A stretch of DNA of 45,256 bases, taken from assembly GCA_002327305.1 (NCBI GenBank), contig DCUZ01000044.1:16459-61714 (forward strand), written 5' to 3'. The stretch comes from Holophagales bacterium UBA2201 (GTDB taxonomy: Bacteria; Acidobacteriota; Thermoanaerobaculia; UBA2201). Positions 27,640 to 35,171 of the stretch are shown here, piece by piece (position 1 is the stretch's first letter; the number at the start of each line of letters is the position of its first letter). Made by a program: the position numbers and the translations under genes. Under the pieces are notes generated by a model, which made no database searches, had not been told where the DNA came from, and saw only the letters and a list, made by a program, of their open reading frames with translations.

Positions 27640-28666
27640 GTTGTTCTCCTCCCCCGGCGGCCCCCTTTGGGGGGCCGCCGGGCCCGGTTCCTCCACCCGT
27701 CTCCCCTTTTTTCTCGAGTGGCTCGACCGGGGCTTCGAAGGGGACATGGCCTCCCTGCGCCGCCCCGGCCGCCGCGAGCCGCTCGATCGCCAATTATCCG
27801 GCATCCGCTCCGTCCTCGCGTTTCTGTTCCCCTACCCCTTCGATCCGACCCTCGCCCTGACGCCGCCGCCGCGGGGGGAGTACCGGACCGCGCAGTACAC
27901 ATTCACCGAGGATTACCATAAAAGGATCCGCCGGGCCCTCCTCCCCGTCGCCCGCACCCTTCCCGGCCCCGCGCGCGTCTACTGCGACACCGGCCCCCTC
28001 TTCGAGAAGGAGCTGGCCGAGCGGGCCGGCCTGGGGTTCGTCGGGAAGAACACCCTCCTCATCCATCCCCGCTTCGGCAGCGCCTTCAACCTCGGGTTCA
28101 TCCTGACCCAAGAACAGGTCGAAGGGCCTCCGGTCCGGCCCATGCCCTCCTGCGGCGCCTGCCGCCGGTGCATCGAGGTCTGCCCCACGGGCGCGCTGAC
28201 GGCCCCGTATAACCTGGACGCCCGCCGGTGCATCGCCTACCTAACGATGGAGTCGGCGGCCGTTGTCGGGGGACCACGCGGGCGGTGGGGCTACATCTAT
28301 GGCTGCGACCTCTGCCAGGCCGTCTGCCCGTTCAACCGCGACGGCTCCCCCGGCGACCGCCTCCCCGCCCCCGACCTCGTGCGCGTCACCGAAGAGCGCC
28401 GGCGCGCCAACCGCCAACGCGCCGACGCCGACCCGGTCCCCGTCGTCGTGGAGAGGGACGGCCGGGCGTTCCCCCTCAATCCCCCACTGCTGGAGGAACT
28501 GCGCCGCCTCCTGGGGACCCATCACGGCCGGCTCGACTTCGACGGCGCCGATTTCCGCCTGGACGCCCGGCCCTTTGATCGCCCCCGCCTCGCAGAGTTC
28601 TTCGCCCCGATCCAACTGCTGGGCATCGAGCGCCCTTTCACCGTCACCCTCCATCCCTCCGCCTGA
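27605..28666 (+). CDS. queG: Epoxyqueuosine reductase QueG
   Basis: About 353 residues in a frame that starts at a GTG inside the M16 gene end; a TTG at 27641 is an alternative, and neither has a good ribosome site. The cobalamin-binding half has VYCDTGPLFEKELAERAGL and GFVGKNTLLIHP, with the catalytic Asp near residue 128. The ferredoxin-like part has CGACRRCIEVCP (C183, C186, C189, C193) and CDLCQAVCPFN (C234, C237, C241), plus C209, providing two 4Fe-4S clusters. QueG makes the last step of queuosine formation in tRNAs for Tyr, His, Asn and Asp. The N-terminus is shorter and more Pro/Gly-rich than usual, and the C-terminal HEAT-like extension of some homologues is missing. Confidence 0.9.
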   Translation: MTNSEIPSLLHRLFSSPGGPLWGAAGPGSSTRLPFFLEWLDRGFEGDMASLRRPGRREPLDRQLSGIRSVLAFLFPYPFDPTLALTPPPRGEYRTAQYTFTEDYHKRIRRALLPVARTLPGPARVYCDTGPLFEKELAERAGLGFVGKNTLLIHPRFGSAFNLGFILTQEQVEGPPVRPMPSCGACRRCIEVCPTGALTAPYNLDARRCIAYLTMESAAVVGGPRGRWGYIYGCDLCQAVCPFNRDGSPGDRLPAPDLVRVTEERRRANRQRADADPVPVVVERDGRAFPLNPPLLEELRRLLGTHHGRLDFDGADFRLDARPFDRPRLAEFFAPIQLLGIERPFTVTLHPSA

Positions 28667-28683
28667 GCCGCCGACAATATATC

Positions 28684-28692
28684 TGCTATACT
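28684..28692 (+). promoter_or_regulatory. Extended -10 box of the GH5 gene
   Basis: TGCTATACT lies 21 bases before the start codon with no obvious -35. The leader of about 14 bases holds AAGGGAGG. Confidence 0.5.
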
Positions 28693-28712
28693 GTCGCCTC
28701 AAGGGAGGTCCG

Positions 28713-30317
28713 ATGATCGCCTGTCGCCGACGCTCCATCCTCCATCTCCTCGCAGGGCTGGCATTCTGTCTCACCGCCGCTTATCCGGCCGCCGCCGGTT
28801 CCCCTTTCCAGCCCTCGCGCTCCTCCCCCCTTTTCCTGGACGATTTCGAGAACCTCTCCCATTCCAAAGGGGTCTGGGGCCCGGCCGGTTCGTACCGTTT
28901 CTCCGAAGGCCACCCCGGGACCGGCATGCTCGTCACGCAAAGCGATCCCGGCCTCTCCACCCTCGTCCAAGCGTCCGTCGATCTGAAAGGGACAGGCGGC
29001 CTGCTGCTCGCGTTTTCGGCCCATTGCCGCGCCGAAAAGATCCAGACGGACGGCGACCCCGCCACCGGGGCCTCGCTCACCATCTTGATCCATTCCAAAA
29101 ACAAGCCCCCGATCCGGCACGCGGTCCCCGCGGTGGAGGGCACCCGCGGCTGGCGCAACGCCGGCGTCCTCCTCGCGGTGCCCGCGGAAGCCGAATCGGC
29201 CACGCTGTGCCTGGGGATGGAGGCGGCGACCGGCTGGGCCTTTTTCGATAATGTCCGTCTGGCAATCGTCCGCTCGCCGGAGGATTTCCCTCCGCCGCGC
29301 GACCCGTCCCTCCCCATCGACAAGGGGCACGCCTTGGGCATGCTGAGGGGCGCGATGATCCACCCGGCCCTCGGCGAGGGCGACCTGGAACTCCTGGGGG
29401 GGGCCTGGAACGCCAACCTCATCCGGTGGCAGTTGGGCTCCACCCAGTATTCCGCGGGCCTGGCCACCCCCGGGTTCGACGCCGTCCTCGAGGCGGAACT
29501 GGCCCTGCTGGACCGGGCCCTCCCCGTCTGCGCCCGCCTCGGCGTTCTGGTGCTGGTGGACCTGCACTCCCTGTCCGCCGGATGCTTCGACAGCGTTCAG
29601 GCGCAGGACCAATTCGTCGCCGTGTGGGAGGCCATCGCCCTGCGCTACCGCGGGGAACCGGTGGTGTGGGGCTACGACCTGGCCAACGAGCCCGACGGGA
29701 CCCTCGGCGCCTGGGGGGACGGGGTGCTCCTGTGGGACGAACTGGCCGAGCGGACGGCCCGGGCCATCCGGGCCGTGGACGCCGGGCGCCCCATCGTGGT
29801 GGAGCCCCTGCACGGGAGCCCCTCGGCGTTCCCCCTCCTCAAGCCCCTCGATTTCTCGATCCCCGGCATCCTCTACAGCGTCCACATGTACGAGCCCGTG
29901 GAATTCACCCACCAGACGCTTCTGGGGTCCTCCACCCCGTACCTGTACCCCGGCCACGTCGGGGGCGAGTTCTGGGACAAGGAGCGCCTCCGCACGGCCC
30001 TGCGGCCCGTCCTCGATTTCCAGGAGAAGTACCGCGTCGCCGTCCTCGTCGGGGAGTTCAGCGCCATCCGGTGGGCCCCGCAGGGGGGCGCCTACCGCTA
30101 CATCCGCGACGCCATCGAGGTGTTCGAGGAGTCCGGGTGGGACTGGGTCTATCACGCCTTCCGCGAGTGGCACGGATGGAGCGCGGAGCACACGGAGGAC
30201 CCCAAGAACGCCAAGCCGGCCTCCGAACCCACCGACCGTGAACTCCTCCTCCGCGCGTGGTTCGCCGGCAACGCCAAATATTTCCCGAGCCACGACAGGC
30301 CGGTTACAAAACCATAA
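28713..30317 (+). CDS. Secreted GH5-like glycoside hydrolase with N-terminal beta-sandwich
   Basis: A 534-residue secreted protein. The ATG at 28713 has AAGGGAGG upstream and begins a signal peptide ending near PAAAG. Residues 35-195 look like a beta-sandwich with carbohydrate-module character (LFLDDFENLSHSKGVWG ... GWAFFDNVRLAI). The catalytic (beta/alpha)8 barrel follows, with NLIRWQLG, LVDLHSLSAG, YDLANEPDG (acid/base E326), YSVHMYEP and VGEFSAIRW (nucleophile E448). These four sites are the usual landmarks of family 5 cellulases and mannanases. The enzyme would cut beta-linked glucans or mannans outside the cell. A small C-terminal stretch beyond the barrel (from about 500) has no known module. 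The gene stands alone between queG and the Lrp-like gene. Confidence 0.88.
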   Translation: MIACRRRSILHLLAGLAFCLTAAYPAAAGSPFQPSRSSPLFLDDFENLSHSKGVWGPAGSYRFSEGHPGTGMLVTQSDPGLSTLVQASVDLKGTGGLLLAFSAHCRAEKIQTDGDPATGASLTILIHSKNKPPIRHAVPAVEGTRGWRNAGVLLAVPAEAESATLCLGMEAATGWAFFDNVRLAIVRSPEDFPPPRDPSLPIDKGHALGMLRGAMIHPALGEGDLELLGGAWNANLIRWQLGSTQYSAGLATPGFDAVLEAELALLDRALPVCARLGVLVLVDLHSLSAGCFDSVQAQDQFVAVWEAIALRYRGEPVVWGYDLANEPDGTLGAWGDGVLLWDELAERTARAIRAVDAGRPIVVEPLHGSPSAFPLLKPLDFSIPGILYSVHMYEPVEFTHQTLLGSSTPYLYPGHVGGEFWDKERLRTALRPVLDFQEKYRVAVLVGEFSAIRWAPQGGAYRYIRDAIEVFEESGWDWVYHAFREWHGWSAEHTEDPKNAKPASEPTDRELLLRAWFAGNAKYFPSHDRPVTKP

Positions 30318-30375
30318 GTTCCAGGTTCCCCTCCGCCTCCCCGGTAACCGGCAGTCCATAGACCGCAGCCCGGTC

Positions 30376-30487
30376 GCTCCCGCCTTCCAGCTTCCGGCTT
30401 CCGGCTCCCGGCTTCCGACTTCCGGCTTCCGGCTTCCGGCTTCCGGCTCCCGCCTTCCGCCTTCCGCCTTCCGGCTTCCGGCTTCTT
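30376..30487. repeat. Tandem 7-mer array, consensus GCTTCCG (16 units)
   Basis: Sixteen contiguous heptamers, mostly GCTTCCG with variants GCTCCCG, CCTTCCG, ACTTCCG and a decayed last unit. The array ends inside the extended -10 box of the next gene, so the whole -35 region is made of repeat. It is also the main content of the 213-base gap after the GH5 gene. Confidence 0.95.
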
Positions 30488-30495
30488 GCTATAAT
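30487..30495 (+). promoter_or_regulatory. Extended -10 box abutting the 7-mer array
   Basis: TGCTATAAT, with a perfect TATAAT at 30490-30495. The expected transcript start is near 30502, with AGGAGG at 30519-30524 before the ATG at 30531. The -35 position (about 30467-30472) falls in the repeat array. Confidence 0.6.
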
Positions 30496-30530
30496 AGCCG
30501 CTGCAAACAAATCAATACAGGAGGCACCTC

Positions 30531-30761
30531 ATGCCCAAGGCCCTCATCCGCATTTGCGTCAACGTCGGCAAGGAACGGAAGATCCGCGACACCCTCCGCA
30601 GACTCAAAGAGGTCAAAATGGCCGAGATCACCGCCGGCGAGCAGGACGTCATCGCCATCGTGGAGGGGAAGTCGTTCGAGGCCATCCTCAAGACCGTCAC
30701 CGCCAAGATCCGCAAGAACGACGGCATCAAGATCACCTGGACGAACTTCATTCTGGAGTAA
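30531..30761 (+). CDS. Stand-alone Lrp/AsnC ligand-binding (RAM) domain protein
   Basis: A 76-residue protein matching the C-terminal effector-binding half of Lrp/AsnC regulators: ICVNVGKERKIRDTLRRLKEV, then EITAGEQDVIAIVEGKSFEAILKTVTAKI and IKITWTNFILE. The DNA-binding helix-turn-helix is absent. Such stand-alone RAM proteins bind amino acids and form dimers or higher rings. Whether this one pairs with a full regulator is not known. It has its own promoter and an AGGAGG box six bases before the ATG, and 129 bases separate it from the next gene. Confidence 0.8.
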   Translation: MPKALIRICVNVGKERKIRDTLRRLKEVKMAEITAGEQDVIAIVEGKSFEAILKTVTAKIRKNDGIKITWTNFILE

Positions 30762-30845
30762 CCGCCAGAAGGCCAAAGGCCGGAGAGCGAAAAGGCAACG
30801 AAGAACCCCTGCGATTTCATGGGGGGCCTCTCATCTCCTTGCCAT

Positions 30846-30877
30846 CCGGCATTCCGGCTTTCCGGCTTTTCGGCCGG
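30846..30877. repeat. Short 8-mer repeat CCGGCTTT before the acyl-CoA synthetase gene
   Basis: CCGGCATT, CCGGCTTT, CCGGCTTT and a broken fourth copy (TCGGCCGG) stand in a row. The unit resembles the GCTTCCG heptamer 360 bases upstream with one extra T. The last part also allows a CCGG-rich hairpin. Confidence 0.7.
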
Positions 30878-30890
30878 ATAGGGAGGGCAC

Positions 30891-33152
30891 ATGATCGATT
30901 TCACCGCGTTGGAGAAGATTTTCCAGGAGGCCGCCGCGCGCGGGCGCGATTTTCTCCTGGAGCCCGAGGGCTACGCCTTCATGCGGCATCTGGACCTCCC
31001 GGTGCCGGCGTTCGCCGTGCTGGGCCCCGGGGAACCCGTCACCGGAGCGCATATCAAGGCCATCCCCTCCGAGAAGGCCGTCCTCAAGGTCGTTTCGCCC
31101 TCCATCCTCCACAAGACCGACGTCGGCGGGGTCGCCATCACCGCCAATACCGTCGAGGCGGTCGCGCAGGCGCGGGACGCCATGCACGCCGCCCTCTGCA
31201 CGCAATTCCCCGAGGGGGTCATCGAGGGGTATCTCCTGTGCGAGTTCGTCCCCTACACAAAGGAGCTGGGGGCGGAGGTCCTCATCGGATGCCGCCTCAG
31301 CGGCGACTTCGGCCCCATCGTCACCTACGGCTACGGCGGCGTGGAGACCGAGTTCCTGGCCCGGATCCTTCCCCAGGGGCAGTCCGTGACCATCTTCTCC
31401 GCCTTCGACCGGGACAAGGCGACCCTGGGCGCGGTGGTGGACGGGGCCAACGTCTCGCAAAAACTCCTGGGCCGCATCCGCGGCCAGAAGCCGCTGGCCA
31501 AGCGGAAGGACCTCCTCGCCCTGCTGGAAACCTTCGCCGCCGTGGCGGCCCGCTTCTCGCCCCACAAGCCCGCTTCGCCCTTCCAGCTCGTCGAATGGGA
31601 GGTCAACCCCTTCGTCGCCTCGGGCGGCCGCCTCGTCGCCCTCGATTTTCTCCTCCGGTTCGCCCGCAACACCCCGCTGCCGGCCCCCAAGCCGGTGGAG
31701 AAGATCCGCAACCTCCTCCTCCCCTCCTCCATCGCTGTGATGGGGGCGTCGGAGCGGGGGATGAACCCGGGGCGCATCATCCTGCGCAACATCCTCCGCG
31801 AAGGGTTCCCCGTCGAGGGGATGTTCTGCGTCAAACCGGGGGTCGAGTCCCTCGACGGCGTCCGGTGCGTCCCCGATGTCGCCTCGCTCCCCGGGCCGGT
31901 GGACCTGCTGGTCCTGGCCGTGGACGCCGCGCAGGTGCCCGGCATCCTCGAGGCCGTCATCGCCCACCACAAGGCCGAGAGCGTCATCGTCATCCCCGGC
32001 GGCTTCGGCGAGACGAAGGGGACCAAGAAGCTGGCGGCCCACGCCAAGGCGAAGCTGGCCGAGAGCCGGAAAACCGACTGGGGCGGCCCCGTCATCAACG
32101 GCGGCAACTGCCTGGGCATCCGGTCGCTGGCGGGCAGGTACGACACCCTTTTCCTCCCCGAGTACAAGCTCGCCCTCCCCCACGGCAGGGTCTCCCCCAT
32201 GGCGCTCGTCTCCCAGAGCGGCGCCTTTCTCGTTTCCAAGACCAACAAACTGGGGCGGGTGAACCCCAAGTACAGCATCAGCGTGGGCAACCAGATGGAC
32301 CTGACGGTGGCCGACTACCTGGAATACCTCAAGGGGGACCCCGCCCTCCGCTTCTTCGCCCTCTATGTGGAGGGCTTCGCCCTTGGGGACGGCCTGCGCC
32401 TCGCCCGCCTCGTCCGCGACCTGGACCGCGAGGGGCGCCCCGTCCTCTTCTACAAGGCAGGGCGCACCGAGGAGGGGAAAAAGGCCTCCGCCGGCCACAC
32501 CGCCTCCATCGCGGGCGACTGGCCCACCTGCGATGCCATCATGGCGCGCGCCGGGGCGGTGGTCACCTCCAGCGTGGAGGACTTCGAGGCCCTGGTCAAG
32601 ATGTTCGCCTTCCTGATGGACAAGCGCCCCAGGGGCCTGCGCCTGGGCGCCGTCTCCAACGCCGGGTACGAATGCGTCTCCATCGCCGACAACCTGGCGG
32701 GCCTCACCCTGCCCGATTTCGCCCCCGCCACCACCGACCGCCTCCGCGCCGTCTTCGAGAAGGTGCGCATCGCCTCCATCGTGGACATCCACAACCCCAT
32801 CGACCTCACCCCCATGGCCGGCGACGAGGCCTACGACGAGGTCTCGCGCGCCGTCCTCGACGACCCCGCCGTGGACTGCGGCGTCATCGGCGTGGTGCCG
32901 CTGACGCCGGCCCTCAACACCCTGGAGGCGGCCGAAGGGCACGCGGAGGACCTCACGCGGGCCGAGAGCATCGTCAGCCGCCTCATCCGCCTCAAGGCCG
33001 AGCACCCCAAGCCCTTCATCGTCGCCGTGGACGGCGGGCGCCTCTACGACGCCATGTCCTACGCCCTCGAGGACGCCGGCGTCCCCGTCTTCCGTACCGT
33101 CGAACGGGGGCTCAAACTGTTCTCCGCCTATCTCCAGAAGGTCATCCGATGA
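30891..33152 (+). CDS. ADP-forming acyl-CoA synthetase, fused beta-alpha order
   Basis: A 753-residue cytoplasmic enzyme of the acetyl/propionyl-CoA synthetase (ADP-forming) family, which turns acyl-CoA, ADP and phosphate into acid, CoA and ATP, or the reverse. The first 250 residues are the ATP-grasp (beta) part: VLKVVSPSILHKTDVGGVAI holds the family's His for phosphate transfer, and GAEVLIGCRLSGDFGPIV follows. The CoA-binding Rossmann domain starts near 280 (SIAVMGASERGMNPGRII). The ligase domain contains SAGHTASIAG, with the phospho-His near residue 536. In many homologues the order is alpha then beta; here beta comes first. GGGAGG precedes the ATG. Its TGA overlaps the rsmI start. Confidence 0.85.
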   Translation: MIDFTALEKIFQEAAARGRDFLLEPEGYAFMRHLDLPVPAFAVLGPGEPVTGAHIKAIPSEKAVLKVVSPSILHKTDVGGVAITANTVEAVAQARDAMHAALCTQFPEGVIEGYLLCEFVPYTKELGAEVLIGCRLSGDFGPIVTYGYGGVETEFLARILPQGQSVTIFSAFDRDKATLGAVVDGANVSQKLLGRIRGQKPLAKRKDLLALLETFAAVAARFSPHKPASPFQLVEWEVNPFVASGGRLVALDFLLRFARNTPLPAPKPVEKIRNLLLPSSIAVMGASERGMNPGRIILRNILREGFPVEGMFCVKPGVESLDGVRCVPDVASLPGPVDLLVLAVDAAQVPGILEAVIAHHKAESVIVIPGGFGETKGTKKLAAHAKAKLAESRKTDWGGPVINGGNCLGIRSLAGRYDTLFLPEYKLALPHGRVSPMALVSQSGAFLVSKTNKLGRVNPKYSISVGNQMDLTVADYLEYLKGDPALRFFALYVEGFALGDGLRLARLVRDLDREGRPVLFYKAGRTEEGKKASAGHTASIAGDWPTCDAIMARAGAVVTSSVEDFEALVKMFAFLMDKRPRGLRLGAVSNAGYECVSIADNLAGLTLPDFAPATTDRLRAVFEKVRIASIVDIHNPIDLTPMAGDEAYDEVSRAVLDDPAVDCGVIGVVPLTPALNTLEAAEGHAEDLTRAESIVSRLIRLKAEHPKPFIVAVDGGRLYDAMSYALEDAGVPVFRTVERGLKLFSAYLQKVIR

Positions 33153-33835
33153 CCCTCTATCTCGTCGCCACCCCCATCGGCAATCTCGGGGACATGACCC
33201 AGCGGGCCCTCGACACCCTCCAGGAGGCCGACATCGTCCTGTGCGAGGACACCCGCCGCTCCGGCCTCCTCATCCACCAGGCGGGGATGAAAAAACAGCT
33301 CGTCTCCTTCCATGAACACAACGAGGACCGGAAAACCCCGGCGGTGCTGGATTGGCTGCGCGAGGGGAAGAAGGTGGCCCTCCTCTCCGATGCGGGGACG
33401 CCGCTGGTCTCCGACCCCGGCTTCAAACTGGTGCGCGAGGCGCTGGCCGGGGACCTGCCCGTGGTGGCCCTCCCCGGGGCCTCCTCCATTCTGGTGGCCC
33501 TCGTCCAGTCGGGCCTCCCGCCGTACCCCTTCACCTTCCTGGGCTACCCCCCCAAGACCTCGGGCAAGCGCCTGGCCTTCTACACCCAATACCGGGACCT
33601 GCCCCACACCATCGTCCTCTTCGCCACGCCGCACGCCCTCGTGGCCCAGATCGAGGAGATCATCGAGGTGTTCGGCGACCGCCCCTGCTATGTGGGGCGC
33701 GAACTGACCAAACTGCACGAAGAGAACTTCCGCGGCCCCCTCAGCACCGCCGCCGCCCACTTCGCCGCCAAGCCCTCCATCAAGGGGGAGTTGGTGATGG
33801 TGGTGGGGAGATCCATGCCCCCGACCGCCGGTTGA
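33149..33835 (+). CDS. rsmI: 16S rRNA (cytidine(1402)-2'-O)-methyltransferase RsmI
   Basis: A 228-residue SAM-dependent methyltransferase of the tetrapyrrole-methylase fold. The family landmarks are all present: LYLVATPIGNLGDMTQRAL, ADIVLCEDTRRSGLL, LLSDAGTPLVSDPGFKLV, LPGASSILVALVQSGLP, FTFLGYPP and GRELTKLHEE. RsmI adds the 2'-O-methyl of C1402 in the decoding centre of the 30S subunit. The chain ends after KGELVMVVG, lacking the C-terminal helical domain of E. coli RsmI, as in many shorter homologues. Start overlaps the preceding stop (ATGA). Confidence 0.95.
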   Translation: MTLYLVATPIGNLGDMTQRALDTLQEADIVLCEDTRRSGLLIHQAGMKKQLVSFHEHNEDRKTPAVLDWLREGKKVALLSDAGTPLVSDPGFKLVREALAGDLPVVALPGASSILVALVQSGLPPYPFTFLGYPPKTSGKRLAFYTQYRDLPHTIVLFATPHALVAQIEEIIEVFGDRPCYVGRELTKLHEENFRGPLSTAAAHFAAKPSIKGELVMVVGRSMPPTAG

Positions 33836-33872
33836 TGGTAAAGGGTAAATGGTAAAGGGAGCCAGCCACCCC

Positions 33873-33905
33873 AACTCGAAACTCGAAACTCGAAACTCGA
33901 AACTG
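33873..33905. repeat. Tandem 7-mer array, unit AACTCGA (4 perfect copies)
   Basis: Four exact AACTCGA heptamers (33873-33900) and a partial fifth (AACT) lie 13 bases before the MidA-like start codon. Just upstream, 33834-33860 holds a second, looser duplication of ATGGTAAAGGG-type sequence. Confidence 0.95.
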
Positions 33906-33917
33906 CGGTAATTCGTC

Positions 33918-34880
33918 ATGCCCCGCGAAATCTTCCGCGATTTCATGTCCCGTGCGCTCTATACCCCCGGCACGGGCTACTACATGCGCCCGGAGCATCC
34001 CGCCTCGATGGCCGGCGACTACATCACCGCCTCCCAGCACCCCCTCTTCGCCGCGGCCCTCGGCCTATGGCTGCGTGAGCGAATAAATGGGTTCGCACAT
34101 CCCGCTCTGGCCGATGTGGGCGCCGGCAACGGACTCTTTCTCCTCAACCTCATCGCCTTCCTCGAAAAGGACGATCCCGCCTTCCTGGACCGCCTGACCC
34201 TCTATGCCGTGGACAAGGTGCGGCGGTTCGACCATCCCCGGATCTCATTCCTCGAGAACGCAGAGGACCTCCCGGCAATCGAGGGGTGCGTCTTCTCCTT
34301 CGAATTGTTCGACGCCCTCCCCTGTCATCTCCTCGCTTCGGAAGGGAACGGGTGGGAGGAGCTTTATGTGGAGGACGGCGCCTTCGTCGCCGGCCCGCTC
34401 TCCGACGATCGGTTGGCCGGATGGATCGCCGCGCGAGGTCCGGCCTTGCGGGAGGGGCACAAGATCGAGGCCTGCCTGGAGGCCGCCCCCCTCTACGGCC
34501 TCCTCGCCTCCAAACTGCGCCGGGGCCTCCTCCTCACCTTCGATTACGGCTTCCAGGCCTCCGTCCTCCGCCGCCCCGGTCTTTTCCCCAACGGGACCCT
34601 GATGAGTTATTCGGGTCACCGATTCGGCCGCGACGTCCTACAGAATCCCGGCGGGCAGGACATCACCTATGCCGTGGACTTCACGGCCCTGCGGGAAGAG
34701 GGCGAGCGGCACGGCTTGAGAACGGAAGGAATGCGCTCCCTATCGGCCCTCCTCGCCGAGGCCGGCCGCGGCCTGCCGCCGGAGGCGATGGCCTGGAACG
34801 ACCCCTTCCCCGCCCGCGACCTCTTCTTCGGCGCCATCGGACAGGACCTGAAAGTGCTCGTTCAATCGCGCAGCGATTGA
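33918..34880 (+). CDS. MidA/NDUFAF7-type SAM-dependent methyltransferase (DUF185)
   Basis: A 320-residue enzyme of the family whose mitochondrial member dimethylates an arginine in respiratory complex I. The landmarks are FRDFMSRALYTPGTGYYM (residues 6-23), GDYITASQHPLFAAALG, the SAM loop ADVGAGNGLFLLNLI, SFELFDALPCHLL, LLLTFDYGF, TLMSYSGHR and GGQDITYAVDFTAL. Bacterial members have no proven substrate. The start codon fits the family's usual N-terminus, but there is no visible Shine-Dalgarno sequence, and a 7-mer tandem array lies immediately upstream. Many homologues have 350-400 residues; this one is short. Confidence 0.87.
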   Translation: MPREIFRDFMSRALYTPGTGYYMRPEHPASMAGDYITASQHPLFAAALGLWLRERINGFAHPALADVGAGNGLFLLNLIAFLEKDDPAFLDRLTLYAVDKVRRFDHPRISFLENAEDLPAIEGCVFSFELFDALPCHLLASEGNGWEELYVEDGAFVAGPLSDDRLAGWIAARGPALREGHKIEACLEAAPLYGLLASKLRRGLLLTFDYGFQASVLRRPGLFPNGTLMSYSGHRFGRDVLQNPGGQDITYAVDFTALREEGERHGLRTEGMRSLSALLAEAGRGLPPEAMAWNDPFPARDLFFGAIGQDLKVLVQSRSD

Positions 34881-35171
34881 ACGCCCAAAGCCGGGCGCCC
34901 CCAAACGGGGATCAGGCCGCCGAGTTTTCAATAGATTGAAAACTTTTCAAAATTTTGACAACCCGTCAGGGCCCATCGCTGGGCCGCCTTGAGGCCATCG
35001 GCCCGCGAAGCCGGCTCATATTCCCTTAATATTCAACAACTTACATGCCCCTCCCATCGTGCGGAGGGCCGCCGCCGCCATCTTTCCCCTTCTTGTACTC
35101 CGTCTGGCACCGATTTTGCATGTAATTTACCTGAGCGTTCCGGTTTCGGCTCATGTGAGAAGGGAGACCCA
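34881..35171. other. Intergenic region with AT-rich palindromes
   Basis: 291 bases before the first Kelch gene. A perfect 20-bp palindrome (arms AGTTTTCAAT and ATTGAAAACT, 34923-34944 with 2 bases between) is followed by TTTT and a second palindrome CAAAATTTTG (34948-34957). The first could be a weak terminator of the preceding gene or an operator. A consensus TTGACA stands at 34955-34960, but no -10 box is properly spaced. I see no gene here. Confidence 0.5.

Noticed and set aside
30831..33005. 724-codon minus-strand frame opposite the acyl-CoA synthetase
   Set aside because: Antisense shadow of a gene with clear ATP-grasp, CoA-binding and ligase motifs.
34955..34983. Promoter with TTGACA for the first Kelch gene
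   Set aside because: The -35 hexamer is perfect, but at 16-18 bases downstream there is only GC-rich sequence and no -10; it may be chance within an AT-rich palindromic tract.
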